From the NCBI RefSeq assembly GCF_000764665.1, contig NZ_JRGM01000008.1, forward strand, positions 1-56,959: a stretch of 56,959 bases of DNA, written 5' to 3'. The stretch's first letter is position 1, and each line of letters starts with the position of its first letter. The notes under the pieces are model-generated. The model was not told where the DNA came from and made no database searches. It saw only the letters and a list, made by a program, of their open reading frames with translations. Made by a program: the position numbers and the translations under genes. This document shows, piece after piece, positions 35,206-44,109 of this stretch. This stretch comes from Aeromonas lacus (GTDB lineage Bacteria; Pseudomonadota; Gammaproteobacteria; Enterobacterales; Aeromonadaceae).

Positions 35206-35677
35206 CTTGCCCCCTTGTTGCAATTTTGCACAAGCCAAAGAGATTACCAATATAAACCGGCCGTTTACATCTATTTTCTCAAGAGAATAAGCGACAATGT
35301 GCCGAGATAAAACTGCGCAATATAGCAAGACCTCACCATTTCTGGTGATAAATAGCAGTTTACCAATAGAGAAGATGCTCCCCTTATTCGCACAACGAGA
35401 GGATTCATTTAATGATGGAAAATGAATTAGCCCGCAGTGCGCTACTCTTATCAGAAGACGCCAACTTATGGGGCTAACGAAGCGGTATATAACACTGTTG
35501 TTTGCAACTTTAATCCAACACTATTCCAATTCAATTTCCAGACAAATAGTTCGCCTTATCAGTTCGGACAAAAGCACCATTATAAATACAAGAAAATATT
35601 CAGTGATGCACTGTTTTGAATTAACGAGGAGAAGGAGTTATTCCCCCTCTCCTCTTTGAGAGTTCAATTACGCCATC
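35206..35677. other. AT-rich gap between chitinase and GFA gene
   Basis: The right two-thirds (about 35340-35640) is much richer in A and T than neighbouring DNA. I find no gene: the open frame at 35437-35619 has low-complexity Asn/Tyr/Phe content and no ribosome site. A purine-rich/pyrimidine-rich inverted pair at about 35628-35657 may help end the chitinase transcript, but it lacks a T-run on that strand. Confidence 0.5.
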
Positions 35678-37141
35678 TTATTTGGCAGGAACCACAACCC
35701 AGGGGCCACCCTTGGTTGGATCATCACCCTGCGTCCACCATTTGGCCTGATAGACAACGCCTTTGTAGCTCACCTTGCTGCCGGCGGTATAGACCTTGGT
35801 CGCTTCCCATGCCGGGTTGCCACCGATGGGCGGTTCGCTCGGATCGACTGGCGGCGGGGTCAGTTTGTCCACGACCCGCACTTTCGGCCAGTTGGCGTGG
35901 GAGCCGTAGAAGTTGGTCACGCACTTCTGGTAATCGCCCGGCACCAGCGCCGAGTAGGCGGTCTGGAAGCCGACCAGCTCACACTCGAAGGAGTAGCCGC
36001 CCGGGCGATCCGGGTAGTATTTCCAGTTGCCATCCCAGTTGGTGTAGAGCACGTCGGCGGCGCCGTTGAGGTTGAGGCTGCCATAAGGCGTCTGCTGCCA
36101 GCAGGTATTCTTCTCATCGGCTTTGACCGGGATCTGGTAGTGATTGGCCAGTCCTTCCCAATAGCGAATTCGGTTGACCGGCTGCCCCTTGTCCTTGTTC
36201 TGTTCGCCACACTCGATGCCGCCATTGATGACGTTGATGGTGGTGCCAAAGCCGTAGCCGATACCGGCATCCACTTCCCGTTTGGAGGGTACCCAGGTGC
36301 GGTCAATTACGTGCAGCATGGCAGGTTTGGGCGCCTGTGGTGTCAGGAAGAACCAGATGGCCGAGGCGAGGTTGAGCCAAGAGTCGGCCACCAGCCCCGG
36401 GTTGTTGAGCAGCACGGAGGCATCGCCATCGAACATCGCCTCGGAGAAAGCGCCGTAGTTGAAGTGGTAGGAGAGCTGCTTGGCACCGCGGCCGAAGTAG
36501 CCTTGTCCGGTACTGCAGGGCCACTTCTTGTTTTGCCAGTCGTTCTGACCGCAGCCGGTGGTGTAGCCGGTCTGTCCCTCTGACCAGCCCATCTCGCGCA
36601 CATGCACCAGCGCCTGCTGCCACTCTTCCAGCCCCAGCGGGTTGTCGGAGACATTGTCCTTGGAGATATGCCCCCCCGTCTCCTGAGAGAAGTGGGCAAA
36701 GGCGGTCACGATGGATTTTTTACAGATCGCATCGGAATCACGCCCGTCAGTATATTCGCCGCAAAATGCCGGGAATTTACCGATAGCACGCAAGAACCGG
36801 ACATAGGTGTATTCCGGCGCTGCCATCTGGGTTAAATAATCCCATTCCGACTGGGGAAATACCCGTTCAACCCGTTTTACGTTGTCAGGGTTGCTTGCCA
36901 ACCCGGGTTCAATGGCATCGACTATTTTATTGGATCGGGTCGCCAACGCCTTGGCCCAAATTGCATACATGGGATTGGCTGTCTTGGCTTTTTCCACGGC
37001 AGCCACATCAGAGGCAGCAATAACATATCCACCGGGGTTCTGCGGATCGGGTTGAATATTCATGGTTGCGCTCATTGCACTATAACTTGGCAATGCGCAG
37101 GCAGCCGCAATCAACCAGGCACAACGCTTGGGTTTGAACAT
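35678..37141 (-). CDS. Secreted GH19 chitinase with C-terminal chitin-binding domain
   Basis: A 487-residue exported chitinase. After the signal peptide (through about residue 25, SAMSA) and an N-terminal spacer comes a family 19 catalytic domain. It has the catalytic Glu in AHFSQETGG, the GYFGRGAKQLSYHFNYGAFS substrate segment and INGGIECG, as in bacterial ChiC-type enzymes. A Pro-rich linker (TPPPVDPSEPPIGG) leads to a C-terminal CBM5/12-type domain with AWEATKVYTAGSKVSYKG and AKWWTQGDDP. It should degrade chitin outside the cell. It is monocistronic and flanked on both sides by AT-rich DNA. Confidence 0.95.
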   Translation of the reverse strand: MFKPKRCAWLIAAACALPSYSAMSATMNIQPDPQNPGGYVIAASDVAAVEKAKTANPMYAIWAKALATRSNKIVDAIEPGLASNPDNVKRVERVFPQSEWDYLTQMAAPEYTYVRFLRAIGKFPAFCGEYTDGRDSDAICKKSIVTAFAHFSQETGGHISKDNVSDNPLGLEEWQQALVHVREMGWSEGQTGYTTGCGQNDWQNKKWPCSTGQGYFGRGAKQLSYHFNYGAFSEAMFDGDASVLLNNPGLVADSWLNLASAIWFFLTPQAPKPAMLHVIDRTWVPSKREVDAGIGYGFGTTINVINGGIECGEQNKDKGQPVNRIRYWEGLANHYQIPVKADEKNTCWQQTPYGSLNLNGAADVLYTNWDGNWKYYPDRPGGYSFECELVGFQTAYSALVPGDYQKCVTNFYGSHANWPKVRVVDKLTPPPVDPSEPPIGGNPAWEATKVYTAGSKVSYKGVVYQAKWWTQGDDPTKGGPWVVVPAK

Positions 37142-37244
37142 AAATCACAGTCCTTGTTTTAATATAGGGCGCTACAAGAGTAGGTGTTTTATTAACTAAA
37201 TTCACGATGAGAATTAAGAAATAAAACAGATTTGTGAGCCATTT

Positions 37245-37312
37245 CACCTTGTCAGAAAAATTAGCAATGAACCGACACAAAGAACTCATACGAAACAATT
37301 TTTGACAAGGTG
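37245..37312. repeat. Long inverted repeat upstream of chitinase
   Basis: CACCTTGTCAGAAAAATT (37245-37262) and AATTTTTGACAAGGTG (37297-37312) are inverted copies sharing the 10-base block CACCTTGTCA exactly and then AAAATT, with a two-base length difference and a 34-base spacer. They lie 104-171 bases upstream of the chitinase start, within AT-rich DNA (37142-37370) that holds no gene. Arms of this size suggest a regulator site or looping element. Confidence 0.5.
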
Positions 37313-37382
37313 GCACCAGTAAAACTGGATCCGCGCGAGTGGATGGAGTGGCTACCACCCGTACATTTTTTTAGACGCAAAA

Positions 37383-37413
37383 AATGGCTGACAAGATGAG
37401 CTTGTCAGCCATT
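37383..37413 (-). terminator. Terminator after Methyltransf_32 gene
   Basis: AATGGCTGACAA (37383-37394) and TTGTCAGCCATT (37402-37413) form a perfect 12-bp stem with a 7-base loop. On the minus strand it runs into a T-run. Confidence 0.88.
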
Positions 37414-37445
37414 CGCAACCATCAAGCAGCAGGGAGGCAAGCGAC

Positions 37446-38636
37446 TCAGGCTTGTGCCTTCACCGCGCGGATCAGGATGTTGCGCGGCGTCATCGGTTTG
37501 GCGCAGAACTCCCCCACCTCGACCCGATAACCCTGCTCTTGCAGGAACAAGGCTCTATCGAGGGCAAGCCAGATCTCGAGGGGACGGCGAAACAGGTGAC
37601 GCACCAGCTCCATCCGGGCGACAGCACCAAAACGAGCCTTCCCTTTGGCCACAAAGGCACCGTAGTCCACACCGCTCGGCAACGCGATCCCCTTGCGCTC
37701 GGCAGCCCAGTCGCAAAATACCGCAAAACTGCCGGTCAACAGGCTCTTTTGCATATTGGGCACCGGAAGATACTCATCGACCCCGCGCACTTCCCGTTGC
37801 AGACAATCAAAGGCGAGCCGCCATACCACCTCCTGCTCACGCAAGCGGGTGATCCGCGCGCCGCCGGTCACCGTCTCCTGCAGCGGCAGTTTGAGATCGG
37901 CCTTGGCCAGACGCAGCGCACTGCCCTGAGCCGCTTGGGAGAGCGGACGGTAATCCGGGGTGCGGATCAGATGGTAACAGCAGGGGGAGATGGTCACCCC
38001 GCGGGCGCTGCGCTCGGCCACTTGCGCCAACAGATGGGTGTGCAACTCGCCACAGGCATGCAGCGCCATGGCGTGGTGCTCGGGCGCAATAAGCTCGGCA
38101 GACTCGGGAGCAAAGGCATCTGCGCAGCAAAAAGTCATGGTGGCGCCATCCCGCTCGGCCAGCTGACGCCCCTCTTCACAGAGCTGCTCTTGCAATTCGA
38201 GGCTCAAGACCGATGCGTGACGATGACGTGACACCAGTCGCCCAAGATGCCCCTTGCCGGCACACCACTCCAGATAAGGCCCCTGATGCACGGGCAGGCA
38301 GGCAGTAAACGCCTCGATTTGAGCCTGCTTGCGCCCCGGCATATGCAACGCCATCTCCTTGCTGCAACTGATGGGCTCGGGGGGAAAAGGTTCAAGCTGA
38401 CTGAGTTGCCGCAACGCCTCGCCATCGGCAATCCAGGGGGAGAGCAACGTACCAAGGGCCGCCATATTGCCATCGAGTTCAGCCAATTGCTCCAACGTGA
38501 GGCCATCGAGCAGCGCCACCAGCTCCGGCGCCTCGCTGGCAAAGGGCATGGTCAGGTGGTGATAGGGCTGATATTGCCACCAGCGCCGATGGCGGATCAG
38601 CAGCTGATCCAGTTGTTGAAAGCGTTGCGCCAGCAC
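37446..38636 (-). CDS. SAM-dependent methyltransferase, Methyltransf_32/GSTCD-like
   Basis: A 396-residue protein. After a helical N-terminal third (to about residue 115) a Rossmann methyltransferase domain begins with the SAM motif YLEWCAGKGHLGRLV and the acidic loop LSLELQEQLCEEG. HHAMALHACGELHTHLLAQV and the CCYHLI motif follow, features of the Methyltransf_32 group that includes eukaryotic GSTCD and METTL25. These are thought to modify RNA or protein, but the bacterial substrate is unknown. It is a single gene with its own terminator. Confidence 0.8.
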   Translation of the reverse strand: MLAQRFQQLDQLLIRHRRWWQYQPYHHLTMPFASEAPELVALLDGLTLEQLAELDGNMAALGTLLSPWIADGEALRQLSQLEPFPPEPISCSKEMALHMPGRKQAQIEAFTACLPVHQGPYLEWCAGKGHLGRLVSRHRHASVLSLELQEQLCEEGRQLAERDGATMTFCCADAFAPESAELIAPEHHAMALHACGELHTHLLAQVAERSARGVTISPCCYHLIRTPDYRPLSQAAQGSALRLAKADLKLPLQETVTGGARITRLREQEVVWRLAFDCLQREVRGVDEYLPVPNMQKSLLTGSFAVFCDWAAERKGIALPSGVDYGAFVAKGKARFGAVARMELVRHLFRRPLEIWLALDRALFLQEQGYRVEVGEFCAKPMTPRNILIRAVKAQA

Positions 38637-38756
38637 AGGAGCCTCTATCCGGCAGTCAAAAGGAGGCTCATTCTAGCGATCCCGCTTCAAATTGCACTCC
38701 CGCTGCGCAGTAAAGTGCCCTTCAAGGGAGTAGCCTGACCCGGCTTGCTGCCCGAC

Positions 38757-38786
38757 CTGACAAAATGCGGGGTTTTATGCTATATT
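38757..38786 (+). promoter_or_regulatory. Possible sigma-70 promoter of PhnA-domain gene
   Basis: CTGACA (38757-38762) and TATATT (38781-38786) are separated by 18 bases, about 65 bases before the PhnA-domain ATG. A small GC hairpin (CCCGC/GCGGG) followed by TTTT lies in the leader at about 38806-38829. Confidence 0.4.
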
Positions 38787-38852
38787 CCGCCCCCTCTTTG
38801 ATGCGCCCCGCCCGATGCGGGTCGTTTTACTACCAACCAGGGGATCAATAAC

Positions 38853-39431
38853 ATGACCATCAACGCCATCCTGCAAGCGCGCGCAGGCGCCAAGTGTGAA
38901 CTGTGCGGCGCCGAGCAGGCACTGACCGCTTTCGTGGTACCCCACTCCCCCGCCAGCGATGATGATCACAGCGTGGCCATCTGCGATACCTGCCGCGGCC
39001 AGCTGGAGCAGCCGGAGACCGTGGTTGTCAACCACTGGCGCTGCCTGGGCGACAGCATGTGGAGCCAGGTGCCGGCCGTTCAGGTAATGGCATGGCGTCA
39101 GCTGAAAACCCTCTCCGCTCAAGGCGAAGTATGGGCTCAGGACATGCTGGACATGATGTATATGGAAGAAGAGACCAAGGCCTGGGCCGAAGCGGGCATG
39201 GCCTCCGAAGATGACGACAGCGTGCCGACCGTTGACTCCAACGGTGCCGTGCTGCAAGAGGGCGACTCCGTTACCCTGATCAAGGATCTGGACGTCAAGG
39301 GCGCCGGCTTCACCGCCAAGCGCGGCACCCTGGTCAAGGGCATCCGCCTGACCAACAACCCGCTTCATATCGAAGGCAAGGTCAACGGTGTGCAGATCGT
39401 GCTGGTCGCCGCCTACCTGAAAAAGGCGTAA
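38853..39431 (+). CDS. PhnA-domain zinc-ribbon protein
   Basis: A 192-residue protein with an N-terminal zinc-binding part (CELCGAEQAL and CDTCRGQL), a helical middle and a C-terminal PhnA/YjdM domain with the characteristic DGAVLQEGDSVTLIKDLDVKG and KRGTLVKGIRLTNN. It is longer than E. coli YjdM (about 110 residues) because of the helical insert. Despite the name there is no evidence that this family acts in phosphonate use. The role is unknown. AGGGGAT precedes the start and a strong terminator follows. Confidence 0.88.
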   Translation: MTINAILQARAGAKCELCGAEQALTAFVVPHSPASDDDHSVAICDTCRGQLEQPETVVVNHWRCLGDSMWSQVPAVQVMAWRQLKTLSAQGEVWAQDMLDMMYMEEETKAWAEAGMASEDDDSVPTVDSNGAVLQEGDSVTLIKDLDVKGAGFTAKRGTLVKGIRLTNNPLHIEGKVNGVQIVLVAAYLKKA

Positions 39432-39461
39432 TACCGCTCGGCAACTTGTGCCGACGACAAT

Positions 39462-39488
39462 AAAAGGATGGCCAGGCGCCATCCTTTT
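39462..39488 (+). terminator. Terminator after PhnA-domain gene
   Basis: AAAAGGATGGC (39462-39472) and GCCATCCTTTT (39478-39488) form an 11-bp stem with a 5-base loop; further T residues follow. Confidence 0.92.
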
Positions 39489-40247
39489 TTATTTGCCGCC
39501 GCTTTATGAGCCACAGGGTTATCAGCAGCCCAGAAATAACCTTTCAGCCCTCGCCAAACCGCCTATTTTCACCAACAAGGCACCTTGCAAGCAGCCATAC
39601 ACCTAATCCATATTCGCGATTTGTGATGTGCAACTATATGGCTCTCTCCCCTTTATCCTGCACCACACCTCCCCAGAACCCTCTGCTGCGCCGGTTTGAT
39701 TACGCCAACGTATTCACACTTATTGCCACGCTTGCCTTGACCACTATTGGCTACTAACAGCAAGCCTTTGCTCGCCTGCCCGTATAGTCTCCCAAACGAG
39801 ACGCTCTCACCCAATGAGCCTCTCATAAGATGGCGGCAATATATTGGTGGCCAAACTCTTTTTTCCTCGATGGCTGGCAAGCGCGTTTCGCAAGGCTGCT
39901 TGCGCAGGAAATTGGCTAGAAACAGCGGGGCTATTTTGTGAGCAAGGACAAAAATTGACTAAAAGCAGGCCATAGAGGCTTGACTTTATATTTTAGAAAA
40001 GAGGGCGAAACGAGGTAAGGCGATAAGAAAATAACGGTGTAAATAACCCCTCCCCCAATCGATGAAACAGCTCGGAAAAAATTGGCGCACGTGTTGTGCT
40101 CACCAAAAGTAACTCCGTGGACAAGCTGGCAATATATCGAGCAGATGACCAATATTGTCCGGTTAAGCCCCCCGTTAATTTGTCATCAGTTGTTCAGGCA
40201 CTGAACATGAGCGATGAATCGCAAGGTAAAAATGGCGGCAACCGGGT
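39489..40247. other. Long gap without a supportable gene
   Basis: About 760 bases with lower GC than the flanks. Open frames exist on both strands (for example 39506-39757 plus, 40096-40386 plus, 39653-39880 minus), but none has a good ribosome site, typical codon use or a recognisable motif. I see no tRNA, long repeat or strong hairpin. It may be a decayed gene or hold an unrecognised small RNA. Confidence 0.5.
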
Positions 40248-40256
40248 AAAAAAACA

Positions 40257-40286
40257 GCCCCGTCACACGCACTGTTGCGATGGGGC
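40257..40286 (-). terminator. Terminator after ycgL
   Basis: GCCCCGTC (40257-40264) and GATGGGGC (40279-40286) pair with one wobble; inner bases extend the hairpin. On the minus strand it runs into a T-run complementary to AAAAAAA at 40248-40254. Confidence 0.8.
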
Positions 40287-40313
40287 CGTCTTGATGGTTT
40301 CAGGCAGGAGAGG

Positions 40314-40592
40314 TCACGCACCCTTTTTCTGGCGGGCCTTGTGCTCTTCCAGCAAGTTCTCCGGCGGGGGCGGCACCTGCAGGTAGAATCCCTGCATGGT
40401 CAACGCCTCCATTACCTTGCCGACTTCGGCCAGCCCGAGGGGTTTGGCCGGGTCCAGTTTGGTCATCAGCACCAGCTCGGGACGACCAAAAACCGCCATC
40501 AAGGGAGCGGGTACGCGGGAAAAGTCCTCTCTTTTTTCAACAAAAAGGTAGGTCTCGGCTTTTTTGCGACTTTTATAGACTGCACACAACAT
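40314..40592 (-). CDS. ycgL: YcgL family protein
   Basis: A 92-residue protein that begins MLCAVYKSRKKAETYLFVEK and contains RVPAPLMAVFGRPELVLMTKL, matching the YcgL domain. The function is unknown, though the gene often lies beside minC, as here. It is divergent from minCDE with 107 bases between starts. The C-terminus is short and basic. Confidence 0.93.
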   Translation of the reverse strand: MLCAVYKSRKKAETYLFVEKREDFSRVPAPLMAVFGRPELVLMTKLDPAKPLGLAEVGKVMEALTMQGFYLQVPPPPENLLEEHKARQKKGA

Positions 40593-40699
40593 GGAAATTG
40601 ATATAATCCGACGAGTTTATTGCCTCTGATGGGGGCAAACTATAACATCAGGAATTGAATAACAATAACGGATTAGCATCTCTGCCTCGGGGAAGATTC

Positions 40700-41425
40700 A
40701 TGGTTGAGCGCGATAACGAATTGAAAGGGACCACCTTCACTATTTCTGTGTTGCATATCAGCGATGGCGAGCCAGAGCGGATCCGTCAGTTGTTGGCGGA
40801 AAAAGTGGCTCAGGCGCCCTACTTCTTTAATTGCGCACCGCTGGTGATCAATGTTTCCCGACTGGAACAGATCCCCGATTTTGAACAGCTCAAGGAGCTG
40901 GTGGAGTCGGAAGAGTTTGTGCTGGTCGGCATCACGGGCGCGCGAAGTGAAGAGATGAAGACGGCGGCCAAAGCGGTGGGCCTTGCCGTGATGGCCTCGG
41001 GCAAGAGTCGCAAGAGCGATCCCCAACCTGAACCAGAGCCTGTGGTGGCACCTGCCGCCCCTGTTACGCCCCCTGAGCCGGAGCCAGCCCCCCTCATCCC
41101 GACCCGGGTGCATGTGGGCCCGGTGCGCTCCGGCCAGCAGATTTATGCTGCCGGCACCTCGCTTGTGGTGCTGGGCTCAGTCAGTCCGGGGGCCGAAGTG
41201 CTCGCCGATGACAGCATTCATATATATGGCACCCTGCGTGGCAGAGCCATAGCCGGTGCCCGCGGCAATACCCGGGCCCGGATCTATTGCCAGCAATTAC
41301 AGGCCGAGCTGCTCTCCATCGCTGGCACATTCCAGCTCAGTGATGCATTGCCGGCAGGCCTCATCCAGCAACCGGTTCATATCCGGCTGGATAATGAACA
41401 ACTCCGTATAGACCGTATCAAATAG
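40700..41425 (+). CDS. minC: Septum site-determining protein MinC
   Basis: MinC blocks FtsZ polymerisation away from midcell. The 241-residue protein has an N-terminal FtsZ-inhibiting domain (ELKGTTFTISVLHI), a Pro/Glu-rich linker (residues about 106-135) and a C-terminal beta-helix dimer domain with PVRSGQQIYAAGTSLVVLG, DDSIHIYGTLRGRAIAGA and LLSIAGTFQLSD. ATG 40700 is chosen for GGGGAAG six bases upstream and the family N-terminus; the frame opens 15 codons earlier. It is the first gene of minCDE. Confidence 0.96.
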   Translation: MVERDNELKGTTFTISVLHISDGEPERIRQLLAEKVAQAPYFFNCAPLVINVSRLEQIPDFEQLKELVESEEFVLVGITGARSEEMKTAAKAVGLAVMASGKSRKSDPQPEPEPVVAPAAPVTPPEPEPAPLIPTRVHVGPVRSGQQIYAAGTSLVVLGSVSPGAEVLADDSIHIYGTLRGRAIAGARGNTRARIYCQQLQAELLSIAGTFQLSDALPAGLIQQPVHIRLDNEQLRIDRIK

Positions 41426-41443
41426 AGTTACAAGGAAGCGAGA

Positions 41444-42256
41444 ATGGCGCGAATCATAGTCGTTACATCGGGTAAAGGTGGCGTTGGCAAGACCACAACC
41501 AGCGCGGCCCTGAGTACCGGTTTAGCCCAGCGTGGCCACAAAACTGTGGTCATCGATTTTGACATCGGTCTGCGAAACCTGGACCTCATCATGGGCTGCG
41601 AGCGCCGCGTGGTGTATGACTTCGTCAACGTCATCAACGGTGAGGCCAACCTCAATCAGGCCCTCATCAAGGACAAGCGCAGCGAGAACCTCTATATCCT
41701 GCCGGCGTCCCAGACCCGTGACAAAGATGCCCTGACCAAAGAGGGTGTCGAGAAGGTGCTGGAGCAACTGGCCGAGATGAAGTTTGACTACATCGTCTGC
41801 GACTCTCCGGCGGGGATCGAAGCGGGCGCGCTGATGGCCCTCTACTTTGCCGATGAGGCGATCGTCACCACCAACCCGGAAGTCTCTTCCGTGCGTGACT
41901 CCGACCGGATCCTCGGCATCCTCTCCTCCAAATCCCGTCGTGCCGAACGTGGTGAAGATCCCATCAAGGAGCACCTGCTGCTGACTCGCTACTGCCCGAC
42001 CCGCGTCAATCGCGGCGACATGCTGAGCGTGCAGGACGTGCAGGAGATCCTGGCCATCCCGCTGCTCGGGGTGATCCCGGAGTCACAGGCCGTGCTGCGT
42101 GCCTCCAACTCGGGCGAGCCGGTTATTCTGGACAAGGAGTCCGATGCCGGTCAGGCCTATGATGATGCGGTTTCCCGTCTGCTCGGTGATACCAAGGAAT
42201 TTCGTTTTCTGGAAGAAGAAAAGAAGGGCTTCTTTAGCCGACTGTTCGGGAGTTAA
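41444..42256 (+). CDS. minD: Septum site-determining ATPase MinD
   Basis: MinD is the membrane-bound ATPase that carries MinC and oscillates with MinE. The 270-residue protein has the deviant Walker [10 protein letters not shown] at residues 10-18, [29 protein letters not shown] and the C-terminal amphipathic membrane helix [18 protein letters not shown] precedes the start. It lies 18 bases after minC and two bases before minE. Confidence 0.98.
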   Translation: MARIIVVTSGKGGVGKTTTSAALSTGLAQRGHKTVVIDFDIGLRNLDLIMGCERRVVYDFVNVINGEANLNQALIKDKRSENLYILPASQTRDKDALTKEGVEKVLEQLAEMKFDYIVCDSPAGIEAGALMALYFADEAIVTTNPEVSSVRDSDRILGILSSKSRRAERGEDPIKEHLLLTRYCPTRVNRGDMLSVQDVQEILAIPLLGVIPESQAVLRASNSGEPVILDKESDAGQAYDDAVSRLLGDTKEFRFLEEEKKGFFSRLFGS

Positions 42257-42258
42257 AC

Positions 42259-42528
42259 ATGTCATTATTGGATTATTTTCGTTCCAACAAGAAACAGAAC
42301 ACCGCACAACTGGCCAAGGAGCGGTTGCAGATCATCGTTGCTCACGAGCGTTCATCCAGAGGGGGGCCGGATTACCTGCCCCAGCTCAAACAGGATATCC
42401 TCGACGTGATCCGTAAATACGTCAACATCGATCCGGACAAGATCACCGTCCAGATGGATCAGAAGAGTGACGAGCTCTCCGTTCTCGAGCTCAACATCAC
42501 CTTCGCCGATGACAACAAGAAGGGATGA
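42259..42528 (+). CDS. minE: Cell division topological factor MinE
   Basis: MinE stimulates MinD ATPase and sets the pole-to-pole oscillation. The 89-residue protein has the N-terminal membrane-targeting [12 protein letters not shown], the MinD-contact helix [13 protein letters not shown] and the C-terminal dimerisation region [16 protein letters not shown]. It is the last gene of minCDE, followed by a terminator. Confidence 0.98.
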   Translation: MSLLDYFRSNKKQNTAQLAKERLQIIVAHERSSRGGPDYLPQLKQDILDVIRKYVNIDPDKITVQMDQKSDELSVLELNITFADDNKKG

Positions 42529-42565
42529 GCTGACGCCATATGCGTGACCCCTTCCCTCAATGAAG

Positions 42566-42595
42566 ACCGGATCCCCTGGCTGGATCCGGTTTTTT
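42566..42595 (+). terminator. Terminator after minCDE
   Basis: ACCGGATCC (42566-42574) and GGATCCGGT (42582-42590) form a perfect 9-bp stem with a 7-base loop and a T-run. Confidence 0.92.
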
Positions 42596-42719
42596 ATTAC
42601 GTCAACCTGGCGAAGCGCCTGTAACCGGCTCGCCAAGGGGTCTGGCGACAGCTAGAATAGCGCCGCCTTCGCTTGCATCGGCCAGCGAGGCTTCTTCTCT
42701 TTTTTCTGGAACAGAACTT

Positions 42720-43046
42720 ATGTCCTTGAATGACGAAATGCACAGCGTCGAAGAGCTGCTCGACACCGCCCTCGAACTCTTTATGGAGCTGGCCTCCGAC
42801 AACCTGCCGGAGCAGGAGATCATCCGCTTCAATCAGGAGTTCAACGATCGCGGCCTGCTGGCAGAGACCGATCCGGCCGACGACTGGGAAGCGGATGTGG
42901 GTTTTGCCGTGAGCGATGCCGAGTACGCCGAGATCTGGGTTGGCCTTGGCAACGAGCAAGAAGAGTACGAGCACCTGTTTGCCCGCATGCTGCTCTCCCG
43001 CCGTGTTGACGAGAAGTTCTGCCACATCGAATGGCTGCCCCAATAA
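42720..43046 (+). CDS. dsDNA-mimic protein, YciU/HI1450 family (copy 1)
   Basis: A 108-residue, very acidic protein (about 28 Asp/Glu against 6 Lys/Arg) of the YciU/HI1450 family. Its Haemophilus member folds so that surface carboxylates mimic the DNA backbone. Conserved features here are [28 protein letters not shown] and [20 protein letters not shown]. It probably competes with DNA for a DNA-binding partner; HU has been proposed for HI1450. Its 3' end overlaps the mtgA start by 16 bases. A paralogue lies 1.06 kb downstream. Confidence 0.88.
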   Translation: MSLNDEMHSVEELLDTALELFMELASDNLPEQEIIRFNQEFNDRGLLAETDPADDWEADVGFAVSDAEYAEIWVGLGNEQEEYEHLFARMLLSRRVDEKFCHIEWLPQ

Positions 43047-43828
43047 TTCCGGATCCCGATGATCCGAGCCAGTATGTCTGGGAGTCTGACTCTGACGCCC
43101 GGCAGATGGCGCCTGAAACCCCGGCCCCCTCATTGGGGCGCCGGGTGCTGAAGTGGGTTGGCAAGGGGTTGCTGGCCGGGCTTGTCTGCTCGGTCGTCTC
43201 CGTCTTGCTGCTGCGCTTTATCGATCCCCCCATGTGGAGCTGGCGCATCGAGCGAGCCCTCTTTCCGCCTGCCAAAGTGGCACAAGTGCGCCATGAGTGG
43301 GTGGATCTGGAGTCCATCTCCAAAGAGCTGCAACTGGCGGTGATCGCCGCCGAGGATCAGCGCTTTGCCGACCACAACGGTTTTGACATGGACGCCATCA
43401 ATGCGGCGCTCAAGCACAACCAGCACAGCGAGCGGGTACGGGGTGCCAGCACGCTGAGCCAGCAGACCGCCAAGAATCTCTTTATGTGGAGTGATCGCAG
43501 CTTCCTGCGCAAAGGGCTGGAAGCCTGGTTTACCCTGCTGATGGAGCTGGGCTGGGACAAATCCCGCATCCTCGAGATGTATCTGAACATCGTGGAATTT
43601 GGCCCCGGTATCTATGGCGCTGAAGCCGCCGCCAACTACTACTTTGGCAAACCGGCCAGCCGGCTGACCCGCTACGAGGCTTCACTGCTGGCTGCCGCCC
43701 TGCCCAATCCCTGGCGCTATCGGGTCAAGCCCCCTTCGCCCTATGTGCAAAAGCGGGCGGTCTGGATCCGCCGCCAGATGGGGCAACTGGGTCAGGTGAC
43801 CCTCAACCGGGTCTATCAGGCCAATTGA
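43031..43828 (+). CDS. mtgA: Monofunctional peptidoglycan glycosyltransferase MtgA
   Basis: MtgA polymerises lipid II into glycan strands. The 265-residue protein has a Pro/Asp-rich cytoplasmic N-terminus, one membrane helix (about residues 47-63, [17 protein letters not shown]) and a GT51 domain with the catalytic Glu in [15 protein letters not shown], then [14 protein letters not shown] and [22 protein letters not shown]. The chosen ATG overlaps the preceding gene by 16 bases and lacks a clear Shine-Dalgarno; a later start such as ATG 43106 would still keep the membrane helix. E. coli MtgA has 242 residues. Confidence 0.93.
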   Translation: MAAPIIPDPDDPSQYVWESDSDARQMAPETPAPSLGRRVLKWVGKGLLAGLVCSVVSVLLLRFIDPPMWSWRIERALFPPAKVAQVRHEWVDLESISKELQLAVIAAEDQRFADHNGFDMDAINAALKHNQHSERVRGASTLSQQTAKNLFMWSDRSFLRKGLEAWFTLLMELGWDKSRILEMYLNIVEFGPGIYGAEAAANYYFGKPASRLTRYEASLLAAALPNPWRYRVKPPSPYVQKRAVWIRRQMGQLGQVTLNRVYQAN

Positions 43829-44109
43829 TCATCAGGCGCCACCGGATTTTACCGGTGGCTCCTGCCCCGCCTCTGCCGGCTCCTGATTGAGGGGCAGAGA
43901 GTGCCACCACCAGCTCTCCCGTCGTCGCTTGATCTGCTGTCGTCTCGTCCGTAACCGCATCGCGTCGTCCCCACGCCTACTCACCCGCCACTTCTTAACC
44001 ATACCCCCGATATGACCGGTTGGACAGGTCGTACCCCGCGGCGCAGTGGTCTGGCCGCCACAGCCAATAATTGTTACAGTAGCGGCCTCGATGTATCTGG
44101 AGTGATTTC
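43829..44109. other. Gap between mtgA and second dsDNA-mimic gene
   Basis: 281 bases without a gene. A GCCACCGG/CCGGTGGC hairpin (43840-43861) shortly after the mtgA stop may mark the 3' end of its mRNA, but no T-run follows. The promoter of the next gene must lie here or upstream. Confidence 0.45.

Noticed and set aside
35437..35619. 60-residue plus-strand frame in AT-rich DNA near the chitinase
   Set aside because: Asn/Tyr/Phe-rich composition expected by chance in AT-rich sequence; no ribosome site.
39506..39757. 83-residue frame ending in a hydrophobic stretch
   Set aside because: No ribosome site or family match, and codon use unlike neighbouring genes.
40096..40386. 96-residue frame upstream of and overlapping ycgL
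   Set aside because: GTG start without Shine-Dalgarno; the 3' part is the antisense of ycgL and its terminator.
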